Shown here piece after piece: positions 7,600 through 15,558 of a stretch of DNA of 28,442 nucleotides. The translations under genes were made by a program, and so were the position numbers. Below the pieces are notes generated by a model. It searched no databases. It worked only from the letters and a program-made list of their open reading frames with translations, and was not told the DNA's origin. Source of the DNA: Fimenecus sp052273845 (lineage in GTDB: Bacteria; Bacillota; Clostridia; Oscillospirales; Acutalibacteraceae); NCBI GenBank assembly GCA_052273845.1, contig DAVZHM010000016.1, positions 1 to 28,442 of the forward strand. Reading direction: 5' to 3'. The stretch's first letter is position 1. Every line of letters begins with the position of its first letter.

Positions 7600-8778
7600 T
7601 CAACGGTTTGTGCCGCGTTTTACTTGGCGGGCAATTGCTGTATGGGCGACAAACAGGCCGATACAAAGCGAAGCTAACACAAACGGCGTAATGCGGAAGG
7701 TCGTTGCGGTTGCCGTAAAGCCAAACAAAAGCTGTACGCCGAATCCCAGGGCATATGCCCCACCCATATGGTAGCCTGTAATATCCGCCGAATAGGTTTT
7801 ACCGAAGCGTTCCGGCACTGCGTGAATGATACTCGGGAAAATCGGTCCAAAGCCCATACCGATTAAAAACAATCCGCAAAGCGATACGGTTGACAGCGGC
7901 AATAAAAGCAGAACCATACCGCAAAATGCGATACCGATGCCGCAAAAAATCAAGGTATTGTCGCGCAGTTTCATCGAGGCAAATCCCGAAACAAATCGCC
8001 CAAACATAATGCCTCCATAATACAGCGAAATCCATTTCGCCGCCGCATCAGGTGCAAGCGAGAAGGCATTGACAAGGTAGGAAGCGCCCCAAGTGCCAAC
8101 TAAAAACTCCATACTGCAATATAAGCCGAGCGAAAGAATGCTCACAAGCACGCCTTTCATACGCAACAACTCAAACAACGATTTCTCTTTGGGATTTTCA
8201 GCGGAGTCATCGGTTTTTTCGCCCGTTTTTTCTACTTGCGTCCATTTGCGCAAAGCAAACGCCACAAGTGCCGCAATCGCCAACTGCATTGCCGCCACCA
8301 CGCGGTAACCGTTGCGCCACGCGCCCGTCTCGCCTGTCAAAAAAGCGGACATAATCATCGGACTTACCGTCACGCCAATGCCCCAAAAGCAATGCAGCCA
8401 ATTCATATGATGCGCCTTAAAATGCAACGAAACAAAGTTGTTCACGCCGGTGTCGATAATCCCCGCGCCGTAGCCGAGCACCACCGAAAACAGCATCATC
8501 ACCACGAGGTTTGGCGCAAAACTGATGCCCAAAAGTCCCACGGCGGTCAGCAAAATGGAGACAAGCGTTACCTTTGCCGTGCCGAACCGCCGAAGCACTC
8601 TCCCTGCAAGGAAACTCACCCCACCCGTGCAAACGCCGGTGATAATGCTGTAAAGCGACGCGAAACTCTCCGCTACGCCGAAATCCGTATGCACCACCGG
8701 CCATGCCACGCCGAACAGAGAATCCGGCAATCCTAAAGAAATAAATACAATGTAAATTACCAACAGCAAAAATATCAT
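7600..8778 (-). CDS. MFS transporter, substrate unknown
   Basis: 392 residues from the chosen start, with about twelve hydrophobic segments in two halves. Between segments 2 and 3 is a loop of MFS motif A type (LAGRVLRRFGTAK). GYGAGIIDTGVNNF and NWLHCFWGIGVTVSP resemble the FucP-like sugar permease branch, which is as far as recognition goes. The frame stays open to 8880, but AAGGAG lies 8 bases before the ATG at 8778, and the extra 34 residues are charged and unlike a membrane start. It stands alone, divergent from the PI-PLC-like operon and convergent with the broken SLOG gene. A cation-coupled sugar or organic-acid carrier would fit; the substrate cannot be read from the sequence. Confidence 0.88.
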   Translation of the reverse strand: MIFLLLVIYIVFISLGLPDSLFGVAWPVVHTDFGVAESFASLYSIITGVCTGGVSFLAGRVLRRFGTAKVTLVSILLTAVGLLGISFAPNLVVMMLFSVVLGYGAGIIDTGVNNFVSLHFKAHHMNWLHCFWGIGVTVSPMIMSAFLTGETGAWRNGYRVVAAMQLAIAALVAFALRKWTQVEKTGEKTDDSAENPKEKSLFELLRMKGVLVSILSLGLYCSMEFLVGTWGASYLVNAFSLAPDAAAKWISLYYGGIMFGRFVSGFASMKLRDNTLIFCGIGIAFCGMVLLLLPLSTVSLCGLFLIGMGFGPIFPSIIHAVPERFGKTYSADITGYHMGGAYALGFGVQLLFGFTATATTFRITPFVLASLCIGLFVAHTAIARQVKRGTNR

Positions 8779-8893
8779 TTCGCACCACTCCTTTTTTTCA
8801 CAACGGATTGTATCGGATTCACATAGAAAATAATATCGTATTTCCGCAAAATATATCATATTCCCGAAGTAAATTTGCAATGTACCAGAAATA

Positions 8894-8922
8894 TTGACAC
8901 GCTTTTTCGATTTTTGTATAAT
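8894..8922 (+). promoter_or_regulatory. Consensus sigma-A promoter of the PLC/MBL/PfkB/FliB operon
   Basis: TTGACA (8894-8899), 17-bp spacer, TATAAT (8917-8922): a perfect match to the consensus. AAGGAGG at 8931-8937 serves the ATG at 8947. Strong constitutive transcription is expected unless a repressor acts. No operator is evident. Confidence 0.85.
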
Positions 8923-8946
8923 CCAATTATAAGGAGGTTAGGTTCC

Positions 8947-9846
8947 ATGATTTATACCGATTGGATGTCGTACATCAAGGACGAAATTCCGCTGACGCAA
9001 GTGGTCATTCCCGGCGCGCACAACGCGGGCAGTTACGGAATGTCCAAAATGGCGCAATGCCAAAAGGACAATTTGCGCACCCAATTTCAATACGGTATAC
9101 GGCAGTTTTGTTTGCGCTTAAGCACCGACCGCAAAGGGCGCATAGTGCTTGCGCACGGCATTACCAAAGGGGATTTGTTTGAAAACGCTTTGCGTGATTT
9201 GCAGGCTGTGTCGGAAGCGTACCCGACGGAAATTCTGCTTTTGGATATTCGAGAATATCAGCCGCAAAAATTCGGCCCCGTCACGCTGACCTACAAAGCA
9301 GACAAAGACAAGGTAAACGCGCTTCTCAAACAATACCTCGACCCCGAAAAAAACGCCTATTGCGATTTTACGCACATCAAAGAAGTGACTTTGGGCGATA
9401 TTCGCCGGGCGGGCAAGTGGTTTATTTTGATTAACGATAACGAAACTTACGAATACAGCAGAAACTGCGCGCAGATTTTGCCGTGGGAAAAGAAGGTAAA
9501 CGGTGCAAAGGCGGAGAACTTTACAAAAGAGACGCTTCGGTTTTTTGACGATTACCAAACCGACGGGCTTTATTGGTTCCAGACCCAGCAAACGCCCAAT
9601 CCCGGCACCGAAATCGGCTTAACGCCGCCCGAAAAATTAGATTGTGACCTGCGCAAATACTTTTTGCGCCTGACGGACGCCATTGCAAACACGCCGCGGA
9701 ATCTCGCCCGTGCAAACATCATTGCAGGCGACTTTATGACCGAGGATTATATGAAAAGCGAAGCGATTTTGCGGCTGAATCTGTTAAAGGGCAACGTCAA
9801 AGAGGAACTTTGCGACGCATTTTCGGAGGGATTAAAATGGAACTAA
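8947..9846 (+). CDS. PI-PLC-like phosphodiesterase (PLC X domain)
   Basis: 299 residues. The N-terminal half matches the bacterial phosphatidylinositol-specific phospholipase C X domain: IPGAHNAGSYG with His25, GIRQFCLRLS with Arg58, IVLAHG with His70, then LLLDIREY. The two histidines correspond to the general base and acid that cut the phosphodiester through a cyclic inositol phosphate, as established for Bacillus PI-PLC. Secreted PI-PLCs carry a signal peptide; this one has none from the preferred start (ATG at 8947 after AAGGAGG; a TTG at 8875 would add 24 residues that overlap the promoter). It would therefore be cytoplasmic, with an unknown natural substrate. First of four tightly packed genes; its stop overlaps the next start by 10 bases. 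Confidence 0.85.
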   Translation: MIYTDWMSYIKDEIPLTQVVIPGAHNAGSYGMSKMAQCQKDNLRTQFQYGIRQFCLRLSTDRKGRIVLAHGITKGDLFENALRDLQAVSEAYPTEILLLDIREYQPQKFGPVTLTYKADKDKVNALLKQYLDPEKNAYCDFTHIKEVTLGDIRRAGKWFILINDNETYEYSRNCAQILPWEKKVNGAKAENFTKETLRFFDDYQTDGLYWFQTQQTPNPGTEIGLTPPEKLDCDLRKYFLRLTDAIANTPRNLARANIIAGDFMTEDYMKSEAILRLNLLKGNVKEELCDAFSEGLKWN

Positions 9847-10529
9847 CGGTTTTGGGCAAATACGGTCCCTACGGCAAAGCGGGCACGGGCGCGGCAAGCG
9901 GGTATCTCGTGCAAAACGGTGCGGATTTGCTCGTGATGGATATGGGCAGCGGCACGCTCTCGCGGTTGATGGCGGCTGTGGATATTCGTAAAGTAAAATA
10001 CCTTTATATATCGCACTTGCACTATGACCACACAAGCGACCTGCTCCCCTTTCGGTATCTGTTGGAGGACTTGGGACACACCGTGACGATTTTCACGCAT
10101 TTTGAAGACACGGAATGGTACAAAATCCTGTTTACCCACCCGAATTTCAAGGTGGTAAACATTGACGAGCACACCGAGGTAACGGCAGGCTCTATGCGCC
10201 TTTCGTTTTTGCCGATGCACCACACCGTTACGGATTACGCGGTACTCGTAAAGGGTGAAAAAACGCTTTGCTACACGGGCGACACGCTGTATAATGACAA
10301 CATTCCGCTGTGTTTCGAAGAAAGCGACGCGGTGTTGCTCGACTGCAGCAAGCCGAACGGCTTTACAGGGCCGCATATGAATGTTTCCCACGCGAAAGCG
10401 CTTTCAGAGCAGTTTCCGCAAGTGCACTTATTCGCTACGCACCACTCCGTGGACTATGACCCGTCGGCGGATTTGGCGCCGTACAAAAATATTACGCCCA
10501 CAAACGAGGGCGAAACCTATATTTTATAA
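9837..10529 (+). CDS. MBL-fold metallo-hydrolase, RNase Z-like
   Basis: 230 residues. Metal motif HLHYDH (His60, His62, Asp64, His65) after MDMGSGTLSRLM; a later HHTVTD and YTGDT supply further ligands. This is the compact MBL fold seen in RNase Z/ElaC-like phosphodiesterases and related small hydrolases. It lacks the exosite arm of true RNase Z, so tRNA processing is not implied. GGAGG within the upstream gene precedes the ATG at 9837, giving a 10-base overlap and probable translational coupling with the PI-PLC-like gene. Being coupled to a phosphodiesterase, it may act on the same phosphodiester or cyclic product; this is inference. Confidence 0.85.
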   Translation: MELTVLGKYGPYGKAGTGAASGYLVQNGADLLVMDMGSGTLSRLMAAVDIRKVKYLYISHLHYDHTSDLLPFRYLLEDLGHTVTIFTHFEDTEWYKILFTHPNFKVVNIDEHTEVTAGSMRLSFLPMHHTVTDYAVLVKGEKTLCYTGDTLYNDNIPLCFEESDAVLLDCSKPNGFTGPHMNVSHAKALSEQFPQVHLFATHHSVDYDPSADLAPYKNITPTNEGETYIL

Positions 10530-10541
10530 AGAGAAAAAATT

Positions 10542-11441
10542 ATGAAACACTACGACTCACTCATCATCGGGCACATCACAAAAGATTACAACATCGACCG
10601 CCTCGGCAACACCGTGGAGATTTGCGGCGGTGCGGTGCTGTTCTCCTCGGCATCGGCATACGCGCTCGGGCACCGTGTGGCGGCGTTGACACGCCTCTCG
10701 CCTGCGGACAAAGACCGTGCGGAAAGTTTCACCATTCCGAAAGAAGATGTTTACATCATCGACTCCGCCGAATCCGTCACCATGCGCAACCAATATTTCA
10801 CGCCCGACAAAGAACGGCGCAAAAGCACCTGCCTTTCGCGCGGGGATGCGTTTACCGCTTCTGACCTGCCCGACATTTCAGCGGACATTTACCATTTTGC
10901 AGGGCTTTTGTATGGGGATTTCCCGAACGAGTTGTTGGTATCGTGCGCAGAAAAAGGCGCGGCAGCACTCGATGTGCAAGCGTGCTTGCGGCACGCGGAT
11001 ATGCGCGACGGCTCCATGTATTTTGAAGATTGGGCAGACAAAAAAGAAATGCTCCCGTACATCACCTATTTGAAAACCGACGCGGCAGAAGCGGAAATCC
11101 TTACCGGCACCGAAAACCGCGCCGAGGCGGCAAAACAGTTGTATGCGTGGGGCGCAAAAGAGATACTCATCACGCACAACAGCGAAGTGTTGGTCTATGA
11201 CGGCAAAGAAATTTACACCTGCCCCATTCGCGCACGAAATTTAAGCGGCAGAACCGGCCGCGGCGACACTGCTTTTGCCGCTTACATTAACGAACGCCTG
11301 CACAAACCGATTCCCGAAGCGCTGTTGACTGCAACCGCAACGGTTTCTTTGAAAATGGAAACCGCGGGTCCGCTTCGCGCCACACGGGCAGATGTGGAAG
11401 ACTATATACAGAAGCAGTATTCGGATTTACAAGGTGAATAA
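10542..11441 (+). CDS. PfkB-family sugar/inositol/nucleoside kinase
   Basis: 299 residues with PfkB ribokinase-family marks: N-terminal LIIGHITKDY, GGAVLFSSASAYALGHRVAALTRL, and the C-terminal ATP/anion-hole motif TGRGDTAFAAY with the catalytic base Asp242. The family motif is usually GAGD; here the second position is Arg. The family phosphorylates hydroxyls of sugars, nucleosides or inositol. The opening segment resembles archaeal/plant myo-inositol kinases more than ribokinase in my reading, which is interesting next to a PI-PLC-like gene, but the similarity is weak evidence. It starts 12 bases after the MBL gene with a poor ribosome site (AGAG), suggesting coupling, and ends 3 bases before the FliB-like start. 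Confidence 0.85.
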   Translation: MKHYDSLIIGHITKDYNIDRLGNTVEICGGAVLFSSASAYALGHRVAALTRLSPADKDRAESFTIPKEDVYIIDSAESVTMRNQYFTPDKERRKSTCLSRGDAFTASDLPDISADIYHFAGLLYGDFPNELLVSCAEKGAAALDVQACLRHADMRDGSMYFEDWADKKEMLPYITYLKTDAAEAEILTGTENRAEAAKQLYAWGAKEILITHNSEVLVYDGKEIYTCPIRARNLSGRTGRGDTAFAAYINERLHKPIPEALLTATATVSLKMETAGPLRATRADVEDYIQKQYSDLQGE

Positions 11442-11444
11442 ACG

Positions 11445-12398
11445 ATGAAAATCATTGCACCGAAGCAGTACGGAAATTTTCGCTGTATTGCGGAAAAATG
11501 CCGACACAGTTGCTGTGTCGGTTGGGAAATTGATATTGATGATGAGACGCTCGCACGCTACCGCGCGGTTTCGGGCGCGTTCGGTGAACGCTTGCAAAAC
11601 GAAATCGAAGTTTTAGACGGGAGCGCCGCCTTTCGTCTTACAAAAGGCGAGCGTTGTCCGTTTTTAAACGCACGGGGACTTTGCGACATTTATTTGACGC
11701 TCGGTGAGGATGCACTTTGTCAAATTTGCACCGACCACCCGCGATTTCGCAATTTTTTCTCCGACCGTACTGAGGTGGGATTGGGATTTTGCTGTTCGGA
11801 AGCGGCGCGGCAAGCATTGTCCGCAGCTGAACCGTTTGTGCTGTGCGTATTGACAGACGACAAGTGTGAAAGCTCCCCCACCCCCGAAGAGATTTCCTTT
11901 TTCGCGCTGCGTGAAAAACTGTTCTCCGCGATACAGCAGAAAGCCGTGCCCATAGCAGTGCGTATGCAAACGATGCTTACCACGGTCGGCGCAAATCTGC
12001 CAAAAAGAGATTTCGCAACTTGGGCGCAGTTTTATGCGGAATTGGAACGCTTGGACAGCGGTTGGGATGCGGCGCTTTCCGCTTTACAATCCGCGCCGCG
12101 GACGGATGTTTTCCGTTTTGCAACCGACGAAAGTGACGCGTTTTTTGAAAATCTGCTTTGTTATTTTGTATACCGCCATTTGGCAGGTGCGCTCGAAGAC
12201 GGGCTCTTTGGTGCGCGCACCGCGTTTGCCGTCCACGCCACGCAGTTTATTGCGGCACTTTGCGCGGCAAATATTCCCGAAAATCAAAATTTCAATATGG
12301 AAATCGCTTTGGACCTTGTGCGGCAATATTCGACAGAAATCGAGTATTCCGATGAAAATCTCGAAGCGATACTGGAAGCACTTTCGGCAGATTGCTAA
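11445..12398 (+). CDS. FliB-like (flagellin lysine-N-methylase family) cysteine-cluster protein
   Basis: 317 residues. The start (PKQYGNFRCIAEKCRHSCCVGWEIDID) gives Cys14, Cys19, Cys23 and Cys24, followed by CPFL...GLCDI...LCQICTDHPRF and a later GFCCSEAA. This spaced cysteine pattern defines the FliB/YkgJ-like family, named for the Salmonella flagellin lysine methylase and probably binding a metal or Fe-S centre. No flagellar gene is in the window, and FliB homologues are common in Clostridia away from flagellar loci, so the methylase name is by family only. AAGGTGA precedes the ATG and overlaps the end of the kinase gene. Its stop codon lies in the loop of a terminator hairpin that closes the operon. 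Confidence 0.82.
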   Translation: MKIIAPKQYGNFRCIAEKCRHSCCVGWEIDIDDETLARYRAVSGAFGERLQNEIEVLDGSAAFRLTKGERCPFLNARGLCDIYLTLGEDALCQICTDHPRFRNFFSDRTEVGLGFCCSEAARQALSAAEPFVLCVLTDDKCESSPTPEEISFFALREKLFSAIQQKAVPIAVRMQTMLTTVGANLPKRDFATWAQFYAELERLDSGWDAALSALQSAPRTDVFRFATDESDAFFENLLCYFVYRHLAGALEDGLFGARTAFAVHATQFIAALCAANIPENQNFNMEIALDLVRQYSTEIEYSDENLEAILEALSADC

Positions 12399-12417
12399 AT
12401 GCAATCTGCCGTTTCTT
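12385..12417 (+). terminator. Terminator overlapping the FliB-like stop codon
   Basis: An 11-bp perfect stem (CGGCAGATTGC 12385-12395 with GCAATCTGCCG 12401-12411) with loop TAAAT is followed by TTTCTT. The 5' arm encodes the last residues of the upstream protein and the loop holds its TAA. Confidence 0.78.
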
Positions 12418-12466
12418 GTGCATAGGGTAGAATTTTGTTTTGCAGTACGCCGTTTTTCGGAATTTG

Positions 12467-12475
12467 TGATAAAAT
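12467..12475 (+). promoter_or_regulatory. Candidate extended -10 promoter of beta-CASP gene
   Basis: TGATAAAAT (TG-n-TAAAAT) lies 25 bases upstream of the ATG at 12500 and after the terminator. No convincing -35 is present at 17 bp, as is common for extended -10 promoters. Confidence 0.4.
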
Positions 12476-12499
12476 AGAAGCATAGAAAGGGGTGTCAAT

Positions 12500-14098
12500 A
12501 TGAAACTGACATTTTTGGGCGCGGCGCACGAAGTGACCGGCTCATGCACGCTTTTGGAAGCCTGCGGCAAGCGAATTCTCATTGACTGCGGATTGGAACA
12601 AGGCGCGGACATTTACGAAAACTGCGAACTGCCCGTTGCTCCCGGCGAGATTGACGCGCTCTTTTTAACCCACGCACACATTGACCATTCCGGGAAAATC
12701 CCCGCCTTGGTTGCCGGTGGGTTTGCATCGCCGATTTTCGCCACCGCCGCCACGCAAAAACTGTGCGGCATTATGCTTCGGGATTCGGCGCACATTCAGG
12801 AATTTGAAGCCGAATGGCGCAACCGCAAGGCAAAACGCGCGGGCGATGAACCCTATGTGCCGCTTTACACCGTGGCAGACGCCGAAAAAGCCGTCACCTT
12901 GTTTGAAGCACACGGCTATGCAGAAGTTTTTACACCGTTTGCGGGCATAAATGTACAGTTTATTGATGCGGGGCATTTGTTGGGCTCGTCAAGCATCTCT
13001 TTTGAGATTACCGAGGGAGATTTGACGCGCACCGTGCTGTTTTCGGGCGATGTGGGCAACATAGACCGTCCCTTAATTCGCAACCCCGTGCCGCCCGAAC
13101 ACGCCGACTGTGTGGTGATTGAATCCACTTACGGCGACCGTTTGCACGGCGAACGCCCCGACTACATTGCGCAACTGACGGCAATTATTCAAAAAACGCT
13201 GGACCGCGGCGGCAATGTGGTCATTCCCTCGTTTGCCGTCGGCAGAACGCAGGAACTGCTTTACTTACTGCGCACAATTAAAGCGGAACATCGGATTCAA
13301 AATCATGACCGTTTCCCCGTGTATGTGGACAGTCCGCTTGCGGTGGAGGCAACCAACATTTATTCGGGGGATATGACTGACTACTTCGACGACGAAACGC
13401 TGGCGCTTCTAAACAAGGGTATCAACCCCATCAGGTTCCCGGATTTAAAACTTTCCGTCACTTCGGACGACTCGAAGCAAATCAATTTCGACAAAACTCC
13501 GAAAGTGATTTTGTCCGCTTCGGGTATGTGCGAGGCGGGGCGCATTCGCCACCATTTGAAGCACAATTTGTGGAGAACGGACAGCACCATTTTATTTGTC
13601 GGCTACCAAACCGACGGCACCATCGGCAGAAAACTGTTGGACGGCGCACCGTTTGTGAAACTGTTCGGAGAAGATGTTGCCGTGCGTGCCGAAATTGCGA
13701 CGCTTTCCGGCATCAGCGGACACGCGGACAAAAATATGCTTCTTTCGTGGTTGAAAAATTTAAAAGAGCCGCCGCAAACGGTCTTTGTCAATCACGGCAA
13801 CGATGCGGTTTGTGACAGTTTTGCAGAAAGTGTGGAAACAGAATGCCGTTTCCGTGCGATTGCACCGTACAGCGGCGACTGTTACGATTTGGCAGACGGC
13901 ACTTGCCTTGCCAAAGGCAGAATTGTAAAAATCCATAAAGAAACCGAGGGCAGACGCCGCGCCGACGCGGTATACGACCGCCTTTTGAGTGCCTTGCAGC
14001 GATTGCAAAAACTCATTGCGGCAAGCCGTGGCAGGGCAAACAAAGATTTGGCGCGCCTTGCCGACCAAATCCACGCCATTTGTGATAAGTGGGAATAA
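12500..14098 (+). CDS. MBL-fold beta-CASP RNA exo/endonuclease
   Basis: 532 residues. The N-terminal MBL part has HAHIDH (His58, His60, Asp62, His63) and GHLLGSSS. The beta-CASP insert includes SGMCEAGRIRHHLKHNLW, and the C-terminal HADKNMLLSWL carries the closing histidine. This order is that of the CPSF-73/YSH1-like bacterial ribonucleases, which cut or trim RNA in the cytoplasm. It is distinct from RNase J, which has a longer C-terminal domain. The last ~45 residues (KLIAASRGRANKDLARLADQIHAI) form a basic helix. GGGGTG precedes the ATG. It is a single-gene unit between two terminators. Function as an RNase is inferred from the family; the RNA target is unknown. Confidence 0.9.
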   Translation: MKLTFLGAAHEVTGSCTLLEACGKRILIDCGLEQGADIYENCELPVAPGEIDALFLTHAHIDHSGKIPALVAGGFASPIFATAATQKLCGIMLRDSAHIQEFEAEWRNRKAKRAGDEPYVPLYTVADAEKAVTLFEAHGYAEVFTPFAGINVQFIDAGHLLGSSSISFEITEGDLTRTVLFSGDVGNIDRPLIRNPVPPEHADCVVIESTYGDRLHGERPDYIAQLTAIIQKTLDRGGNVVIPSFAVGRTQELLYLLRTIKAEHRIQNHDRFPVYVDSPLAVEATNIYSGDMTDYFDDETLALLNKGINPIRFPDLKLSVTSDDSKQINFDKTPKVILSASGMCEAGRIRHHLKHNLWRTDSTILFVGYQTDGTIGRKLLDGAPFVKLFGEDVAVRAEIATLSGISGHADKNMLLSWLKNLKEPPQTVFVNHGNDAVCDSFAESVETECRFRAIAPYSGDCYDLADGTCLAKGRIVKIHKETEGRRRADAVYDRLLSALQRLQKLIAASRGRANKDLARLADQIHAICDKWE

Positions 14099-14111
14099 AC
14101 ACATTGCAGAA

Positions 14112-14153
14112 CAACGCCCCCGCCGATGTAAAAATACATCGGCGGGGGCGTTG
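14112..14153. terminator. Strong bidirectional hairpin between convergent genes
   Basis: A perfect 19-bp stem (14112-14130 with 14135-14153) around an AAAA loop lies between the beta-CASP stop and the end of the glycosyltransferase gene. The T-tract is poor on both sides, so termination may rely on the very stable stem. Confidence 0.65.
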
Positions 14154-14169
14154 CATATAGCCGCTTCGG

Positions 14170-15159
14170 TTACTTTCTGCATATCACGGCAAAATAAAGC
14201 CGATACAAAGTCGGGCTTCTAAAGGTGTATTTCCATAAATTGATGCATCGCAGTTTAAGCGTTTTCGCTTCTTTTACCGCCCACCACTGCGCTTTAAACG
14301 GATATAATCCCTCTTCCCTGAGCATTGCAAACAGCGCTTTCGGCGTATACAAACCGCACTGCAAATTGTCAAACAGCATAGCCGAAACTGCGGCGCCTAC
14401 CCTTTTTTGCAGGTTGTCCCGCACCGACTCCAAGGGAATCTCGCGTTGCAGCAAGGATGCGTACGCGCGCGCAATGTCGTGCATATCTTCAAAATGTTTT
14501 TCTCTGCACAAACTGTGCGTTGCAGAGTCCCCGCGGCTTCGGTACAAATAGACCTGCGTATGCAGCACGCCGATTTTTGCGCCGCGCAAAGCCATATGGG
14601 CACAGGCCGTTCCGGCAAATAAGGTATCTTCCCCGTATTGCATACCGTCATAAAACCCAATGTCGCAATCTTGCAGAATTTTGGATTCTATCACCAAAGA
14701 GCACACATTCCGAGCGGAATATTCGGAATGCGGCAGTATTGTTATATCCATCTGCGGGGTTGGTTCGGTTTCATAGGCGTACTGCTCAGGCACATAACGA
14801 AAACCGTCCATCACGACCGCCTGCAAATCGTTTTGCGCCATAAACCGCACAATCTCCCCCAAACTGCCGGCGCGAACACAATCGTCGCTGTCACAAAATG
14901 CGGTGTATTTTCCGCGAACCGCACGCAGCCCGGCATTTCTTGCCGCAGATACGCCGCCGTTTTCTCGGTTCAGTACCACAATATTCGGATACCGTTCGGC
15001 ATAATCCGTTAAAGTTTTCAGAGAATCATCTGTCGAGCCGTCATTGACGCAAATCACCTCATATTCCGTCTCGTCCAATCCTTGGTGTATCAAGGATTCT
15101 AAACAATCCCGCAAATACGGCTGCGTGTTATAGACCGGGACAATCACCGAAAGCAACAT
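14170..15159 (-). CDS. Family 2 glycosyltransferase
   Basis: 329 residues from the chosen start. GT-A fold signatures: VIVPVYNTQPYLRDCLESL, VNDGSTDDS, ENGGVSAARNAGL and the metal-binding DSDD (Asp90-Asp93). These enzymes move a sugar from a nucleotide-sugar to a lipid, polysaccharide or protein at the inner membrane face. The C-terminal 130 residues are less conserved and have no clear membrane segment. The frame stays open to 15273, but GAGG lies before the ATG at 15159; the longer version would translate a promoter and its 12-base repeats. It is a lone gene, so acceptor and sugar cannot be guessed. The promoter is at 15220-15248 on the - strand. Confidence 0.9.
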   Translation of the reverse strand: MLLSVIVPVYNTQPYLRDCLESLIHQGLDETEYEVICVNDGSTDDSLKTLTDYAERYPNIVVLNRENGGVSAARNAGLRAVRGKYTAFCDSDDCVRAGSLGEIVRFMAQNDLQAVVMDGFRYVPEQYAYETEPTPQMDITILPHSEYSARNVCSLVIESKILQDCDIGFYDGMQYGEDTLFAGTACAHMALRGAKIGVLHTQVYLYRSRGDSATHSLCREKHFEDMHDIARAYASLLQREIPLESVRDNLQKRVGAAVSAMLFDNLQCGLYTPKALFAMLREEGLYPFKAQWWAVKEAKTLKLRCINLWKYTFRSPTLYRLYFAVICRK

Positions 15160-15189
15160 TCTTTTTCCTCTTTTCTTCCGATTAATCAA

Positions 15190-15229
15190 GCATATTTTGC
15201 AACATATTTTATAACATATTTTATAACAT
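15190..15229. repeat. Three and a half 12-bp tandem repeats at the GT2 promoter
   Basis: On the - strand the unit TTATAAAATATG is present twice exactly, followed by TTGCAAAATATG and preceded by a partial copy. The first unit contains the -10 element. The repeats end about 30 bases before the GT2 start codon. Confidence 0.7.
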
Positions 15230-15248
15230 ATCATAAATTCGGTGTCAA
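15220..15248 (-). promoter_or_regulatory. Sigma-A promoter of the glycosyltransferase gene
   Basis: On the - strand TTGACA (15243-15248), 17-bp spacer, TATAAA (15220-15225). The -10 is repeated 12 bases further on by the tandem repeat. Confidence 0.75.
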
Positions 15249-15261
15249 GTTTATACTGTAT

Positions 15262-15489
15262 TTGCAGATACAAGGAAAAGAGGCGGATTGTACGGAAGAA
15301 AAATTGATTATTTCCAAAAAGAAATTGAAAGGCGAAGACGGCTGCAAGGTCTTTTCGGTGCGCATTAAGGATGAAACCGTACTTGCTTTGGAGAAAATTG
15401 CCAAAGATTCCAATCGGTCCCGCAACGAAATTATCAATACGCTTTTAGAATTTGCCGTCGCGCACTGCGAAATTGTAGACAAAAAATAA
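15262..15489 (+). CDS. Small ribbon-helix-helix DNA-binding protein
   Basis: Up to 75 residues. The core is a strand (KVFSVRIKDET), helix A (VLALEKIAKDSN), the turn (RSRNE) and helix B (NEIINTLLEFAVAHCEI), the RHH/CopG pattern common in Clostridia chromosomes as a stand-alone protein. No ATG is available. The first start is TTG at 15262, poorly placed relative to any ribosome site; TTG at 15304, after GGAAG, would give 61 residues beginning at the conserved IISKKKLKGEDG block. The start is therefore uncertain. A bidirectional terminator follows immediately. Target and role are unknown; it is not paired with a toxin-like gene. Confidence 0.75.
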   Translation: MQIQGKEADCTEEKLIISKKKLKGEDGCKVFSVRIKDETVLALEKIAKDSNRSRNEIINTLLEFAVAHCEIVDKK

Positions 15490-15537
15490 AAAACACAATC
15501 CGAAACCGTCCGAAAACGGCTTTGGGTTGTGTTTTTT
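15488..15537. terminator. Bidirectional terminator between RHH and MATE genes
   Basis: Arms AAAAAACACAATCC (15488-15501) and GGGTTGTGTTTTTT (15524-15537) pair with one G-T wobble, giving T6 on either strand. An inner CCGT/ACGG stem adds stability. Confidence 0.8.
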
Positions 15538-15558
15538 GATTCCGGCGAATCGAGAATC

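Noticed and set aside
8875..8946. Longer N-terminus of the PI-PLC-like protein from TTG at 8875
   Set aside because: The extension would span the consensus promoter and the ribosome site; it also is not a convincing signal peptide.
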